From: Aquimarina sp.
GTDB lineage: Bacteria; Bacteroidota; Bacteroidia; Flavobacteriales; Flavobacteriaceae
Reading direction: 5' to 3'
NCBI GenBank assembly: GCA_002697475.1
Contig: NZVW01000115.1
Span: 1 to 9,991, forward strand
Length of the DNA: 9,991 nt
Shown: piece after piece, positions 7,313-9,991 of the stretch
Layout of the letters: every line of letters starts with the position of its first letter
Position numbering within the stretch: the first letter of the stretch is position 1
Made by a program: the position numbers and the translations under genes
Notes under the pieces: generated by a model
Told to the model about the DNA's origin: nothing
The model's database searches: none
What the model saw: the letters and a program-made list of their open reading frames with translations, nothing else

Positions 7313-8314
7313 ATGAACAAATTCTTATTACTGCTGATTGCTTTACTTTTTTTAAACTGTCAGGGACAAAAATCTAAAATTAATGGGATAAGCTTTGTTG
7401 CTGCACCTAAAGAAATAGCCTTAGAATCCATAGATCCTTTAGTGAAGTTAAATGCTAATTGGGCAGCAGTAATGCCATTTGGGTTTGTAAAAAATCTGAA
7501 TTCTCCGGATGTCATTTTTAATACAGAAAGGCAATGGTGGGGCGAGCGAAGGGATGGCGCTAAAAAAACTATTGAGATGCTAAATCAAAAAGGTATCAAA
7601 GTTATGCTTAAGCCACAATTGTGGGTATGGAGAGGAGAGTTTACTGGAAATATTGAAATGAACGATGACAAGGATTGGCAGGCATTTGAAACTTCATACA
7701 GAGAGTTTATTATGACCTATGCTAAATTGGCCAGAGATGTAAATGTTCCCATATTATGTATAGGTACTGAGTTACACACTTTTGTTCAGAAAAGGCCAAA
7801 GTTTTGGAATGACCTTATTGAGGAGATCAAAAATACGTATAAAGGGGAATTGACTTATGCTGAAAATTGGGATCAGTTCAACAAAACCAAAATTTGGGAA
7901 AGGCTTGATTACATTGGGGTTGATGCTTATTTTCCTCTTTCAGATAGTAAGACGCCAAGTGTAGAAGAACTTAAAAAAGGATGGATATCGCATAAGGAAG
8001 AAATTAAAGCAGCATCTGATAATTTCCAAAAACCAATTTTGTTTACTGAATATGGCTATAGAAGTGTCAATTATACTGGTCAAAAACCTTGGGATTCCAA
8101 TAGGTCAAACAATGATATAAACCTAAAAGCACAGGAAAATGCTCTTACAGCATTATATGAGACGTTTTGGTCTGAAAAATGGTTTGCTGGAGGCTTTTTA
8201 TGGAAATGGTTTCATAACCATAAAGATGCTGGAGGGCACGAGAATAATAGATTTACAATACAAAATAAACCGTCAGAAGAACTGATTAGGCGGTTTTATT
8301 CAAAGGAAAAATGA
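7313..8314 (+). CDS. GH113-like glycoside hydrolase lipoprotein (beta-mannanase family)
   Basis: This 333-residue (beta/alpha)8-barrel hydrolase of clan GH-A resembles GH113, whose characterised members cleave beta-1,4-mannan. The acid/base Glu is in CIGTELHTF (Glu153) and the nucleophile Glu in ILFTEYGYR (Glu246). They lie at strand 4 and strand 7 positions, 93 residues apart. Supporting motifs are KVMLKPQLWVWRG at 97-109, TYAENWD at 181-187, DYIGVDAYFPL at 199-209 and GGFLWKWF at 293-300. The N-terminus MNKFLLLLIALLFLNC is a lipoprotein signal with Cys16 as lipid anchor. No acidic surface-export signal follows the Cys (QGQKSK). The frame opens upstream with a TTG at 7280, but the ATG at 7313-7315 starts exactly at the signal peptide and is preferred. 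The stop overlaps the Omp85 start (ATGA). Both catalytic residues are present, so activity is likely; mannan as substrate is inferred from the family only. Confidence 0.85.
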   Translation: MNKFLLLLIALLFLNCQGQKSKINGISFVAAPKEIALESIDPLVKLNANWAAVMPFGFVKNLNSPDVIFNTERQWWGERRDGAKKTIEMLNQKGIKVMLKPQLWVWRGEFTGNIEMNDDKDWQAFETSYREFIMTYAKLARDVNVPILCIGTELHTFVQKRPKFWNDLIEEIKNTYKGELTYAENWDQFNKTKIWERLDYIGVDAYFPLSDSKTPSVEELKKGWISHKEEIKAASDNFQKPILFTEYGYRSVNYTGQKPWDSNRSNNDINLKAQENALTALYETFWSEKWFAGGFLWKWFHNHKDAGGHENNRFTIQNKPSEELIRRFYSKEK

Positions 8315-9564
8315 AATTTCTACTTTCGCTAATATTACTAATCACAATACTAGACTCATTTGGTCAGCATCAGGTATCAGAAATAGTTATTCAGGGGAAT
8401 CAAAAAACAAAAATTGGAGCTATAAAAAGGTTAATTACCCTAAGACAGCATAGCAGTTTAGACTCTCTAATACTTGAAGAAGATATTAAGCGATTAAAGC
8501 GTTTACCTTCGATGGCTCACGCTTATTACCAGGTTCATAAAGTAGAAGATGGCTATAAGATTGTATATGGAGTAGAAGAAAACTTTACTACAATACCTTC
8601 GGTTAATATTTTTACTACAAATGATGAAGAGTTTGCGTATAGACTGGGGCTGTATGAATTTAATTTTTTAGGGAGAAACATCATATTAGGAGGTTTATAT
8701 CAAAATGATATTTATAACTCCTATGGAGTGAACTTTAGAGCACCTTTTTTATTTAATCGCAATTTTGGACTTGCTATAAATTATAATAATCTAACAACAG
8801 AAGAACCTGTTTTTTTGGAGAATGGAACAGCAGATTACAAGTACAATAATACTTCATATGAGATATTGGGTCTTTATCAATTCAGTTTTAATCACCGTAT
8901 TGAATTAGGAGCTAATTATTTTAATGAGGATTATGAATATAAATCCGGAGCTACAGCGGATGGGGTTCCACAAGATTTCAACGTCAATAAGCTATTGTTT
9001 AAGGGTATCTACGATTATGATAATCTGAATTATCATTTTCAGTATATTGAAGGGTACAGAAGTATGCTGAATCTGCAATATGTAATTAGCACTGAAAATA
9101 TTTTGCCTGATTTTTTAATAGGCTGGAATGACTTTTTTTATTTTAAAAGAATAGGTAATAGAGGCAATTGGGCTAATCGATTGCGATTAGGTTTGGCAAC
9201 AAATGATAATACCCCCTTTGCTCCTTTTGCGGTGGATAATAACCTTAATATAAGAGGGGTAGGAAATACTATAGATAGAGGAACGGGTGTAATTGTCTTA
9301 AATACAGAGTATAGGTATACTTTGATTGAAAAAAACTGGTTCGTATTGCAAAGCAATGCCTTTGTAGATGGTGGTAGCTGGCGCAATCCCGGTGGTGATT
9401 TTGGTGATTTTGGAGATGCTCAAAACTTAAGAATTTACCCTGGCTTAGGTATCCGATTCATTCATAAGAAGATCTTTAATGCTATAATTCGTATAGATTA
9501 TGGATATGGCATTACTGAAGATGCTACAAATGGGTTTGTTTTTGGGATAGGACAATATTTTTAA
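8311..9564 (+). CDS. Omp85/BamA-TamA superfamily outer-membrane protein with one POTRA domain
   Basis: This 417-residue outer-membrane protein has a signal peptide (about 1-19, ending SFGQ). A single POTRA-like domain follows (about 21-91), from SEIVIQGNQKTK through an LxEEDIKRLKRLP helix to GYKIVYGVEE. The remaining roughly 320 residues form a beta-barrel of the surface-antigen/Omp85 type. It includes the hallmark lid-loop motif IRG in LNIRGVGNT (312-320), and FVDGGSW (351-357), which resembles the conserved F-x-D-x-G barrel motif. The last strand ends FGIGQYF. BamA has five POTRA domains, TamA three and FhaC two, so this is a minimal form and not the essential BamA. The start overlaps the GH113 lipoprotein stop by four bases, so the two are translationally coupled. 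That suggests the barrel inserts, exports or partners this lipoprotein or a related envelope factor. A GDFGDFGD run (362-369), encoded by a 9-bp tandem repeat, probably lies in a loop. Confidence 0.87.
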   Translation: MKFLLSLILLITILDSFGQHQVSEIVIQGNQKTKIGAIKRLITLRQHSSLDSLILEEDIKRLKRLPSMAHAYYQVHKVEDGYKIVYGVEENFTTIPSVNIFTTNDEEFAYRLGLYEFNFLGRNIILGGLYQNDIYNSYGVNFRAPFLFNRNFGLAINYNNLTTEEPVFLENGTADYKYNNTSYEILGLYQFSFNHRIELGANYFNEDYEYKSGATADGVPQDFNVNKLLFKGIYDYDNLNYHFQYIEGYRSMLNLQYVISTENILPDFLIGWNDFFYFKRIGNRGNWANRLRLGLATNDNTPFAPFAVDNNLNIRGVGNTIDRGTGVIVLNTEYRYTLIEKNWFVLQSNAFVDGGSWRNPGGDFGDFGDAQNLRIYPGLGIRFIHKKIFNAIIRIDYGYGITEDATNGFVFGIGQYF

Positions 9565-9616
9565 ATGCTCTATGATGCTAGATTGGACATAAAATAATGA
9601 GTTGATTATATATAAT

Positions 9617-9991
9617 TCAATTGGCAACTCTATCTTTATAATATTGATATAGCTCTTCTGAAGATGCTCCCATCCATCTTTTTAAGTGAATATTAAAAAA
9701 ATGATATTGAAGACGCCATATTCCAATTTCCCGATATCTACGCGCAGATGTAATAATTTTTTCTGGAATTACAACAAATTGATTGATAGCAAATAAACGG
9801 TCAACAAGGTCATTGTCTTCATAAACAATATAGGACTCATCATACCCATTAATTTCTTGAAAAAGCTTTTTGGTAATGAACTGACTTTGATCCCCTCCCC
9901 GACATTTTTTACTTCTAAATTTTGTCATCCATCCTAGAAATTTCAACCACCAATGATTATCATCAAATTTCATTCTAAAACAGCCCGCAAG
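9617..9991 (-). CDS. GT2 glycosyltransferase, TIGR04283-like, C-terminal part, cut by right edge
   Basis: This is the C-terminal ~124 residues of a family 2 glycosyltransferase. The frame stays open from 9973 to base 9991 (reading LAGCFR before the internal Met), so that Met is not the true start and the gene continues outside the window. Visible features are AGCFRMKFDDNHWW, RGGDQSQFITKKLFQEINGY, YEDNDLVDRLF and TSARRYREIGIWRL. The GGDQ, (x)ED and TSARR elements match my memory of the TIGR04283 glycosyltransferases, which are often linked to the ArsS radical-SAM enzyme in arsenosugar synthesis. The N-terminal nucleotide-binding half is not visible. The gene ends in TGA 52 bases from the convergent Omp85 stop. 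The family name rests on motif recall and was not searched; a different GT2 subfamily is possible. Confidence 0.75.
   Translation of the reverse strand, partial: LAGCFRMKFDDNHWWLKFLGWMTKFRSKKCRGGDQSQFITKKLFQEINGYDESYIVYEDNDLVDRLFAINQFVVIPEKIITSARRYREIGIWRLQYHFFNIHLKRWMGASSEELYQYYKDRVAN

Noticed and set aside
9138..9386. Antisense open frame inside the Omp85 gene (and similar ones at 782-994, 1291-1500, 3752-4021, 4244-4480, 5891-6085)
   Set aside because: These lie wholly inside well-supported genes in another frame and show no domain, signal peptide or plausible composition.
9602..9620. AT-only near-palindrome between the convergent Omp85 and GT genes, as a bidirectional terminator
   Set aside because: It has no GC-rich stem and no clear T tract, so it cannot be told from AT-rich background.

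Overview
The window looks like chromosomal DNA of a marine-type Flavobacteriaceae bacterium (Bacteroidota; the Gramella/Zunongwangia/Salegentibacter group is a guess). The grounds are AT-rich DNA, A-rich leaders without clear Shine-Dalgarno sequences, many short Sec signal peptides ending in SQ, GQ or AQ, outer-membrane barrels ending in aromatic residues, and the protein families present. I see no rRNA, tRNA, CRISPR array, transposase or integrase.

Left part, all minus strand (1-2326): a tightly overlapping three-gene unit. A secreted MORN/YwqK-repeat protein is followed by a soluble Dpm1-like GT2 glycosyltransferase (1-bp overlap) and a membrane processive GT2 enzyme of the cellulose-synthase/CslA-like type (4-bp overlap). 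The last gene runs off the left edge and carries a one-base deletion near 618-621. Its reading frame can be followed without a stop on both sides of the lesion.

Centre, minus strand (2390-5341): a two-gene redox unit. A NirB-type FAD/NAD(P)H oxidoreductase is followed by a polytopic NosR/NapH/CcoG-like membrane polyferredoxin, and the unit ends at a perfect 26-bp palindromic terminator. Together they look like a route for electrons from cytosolic NAD(P)H through FAD and Fe-S clusters into the membrane. The final acceptor is not visible.

Right part, plus strand (5608-9564): a divergently transcribed envelope set. It holds a secreted DUF547 protein, an outer-membrane beta-barrel protein, a GH113-type (beta-mannanase family) lipoprotein, and a minimal Omp85-family barrel with a single POTRA domain. 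The last two overlap by 4 bp. All four products carry export signals, so this half of the locus acts at the cell envelope.

Right edge, minus strand (9617-9991): the C-terminal part of a GT2 enzyme resembling the TIGR04283 family, whose members often sit in arsenosugar biosynthesis loci. It converges on the Omp85 gene.

Inference: the window probably joins a surface glycan or glycolipid function (three glycosyltransferases, a glycosidase, a porter-like barrel and an Omp85 barrel) with a membrane redox couple. The least described unit is the GH113 lipoprotein plus single-POTRA Omp85 pair. The most concrete anomaly is the frameshift in the CslA-like synthase.
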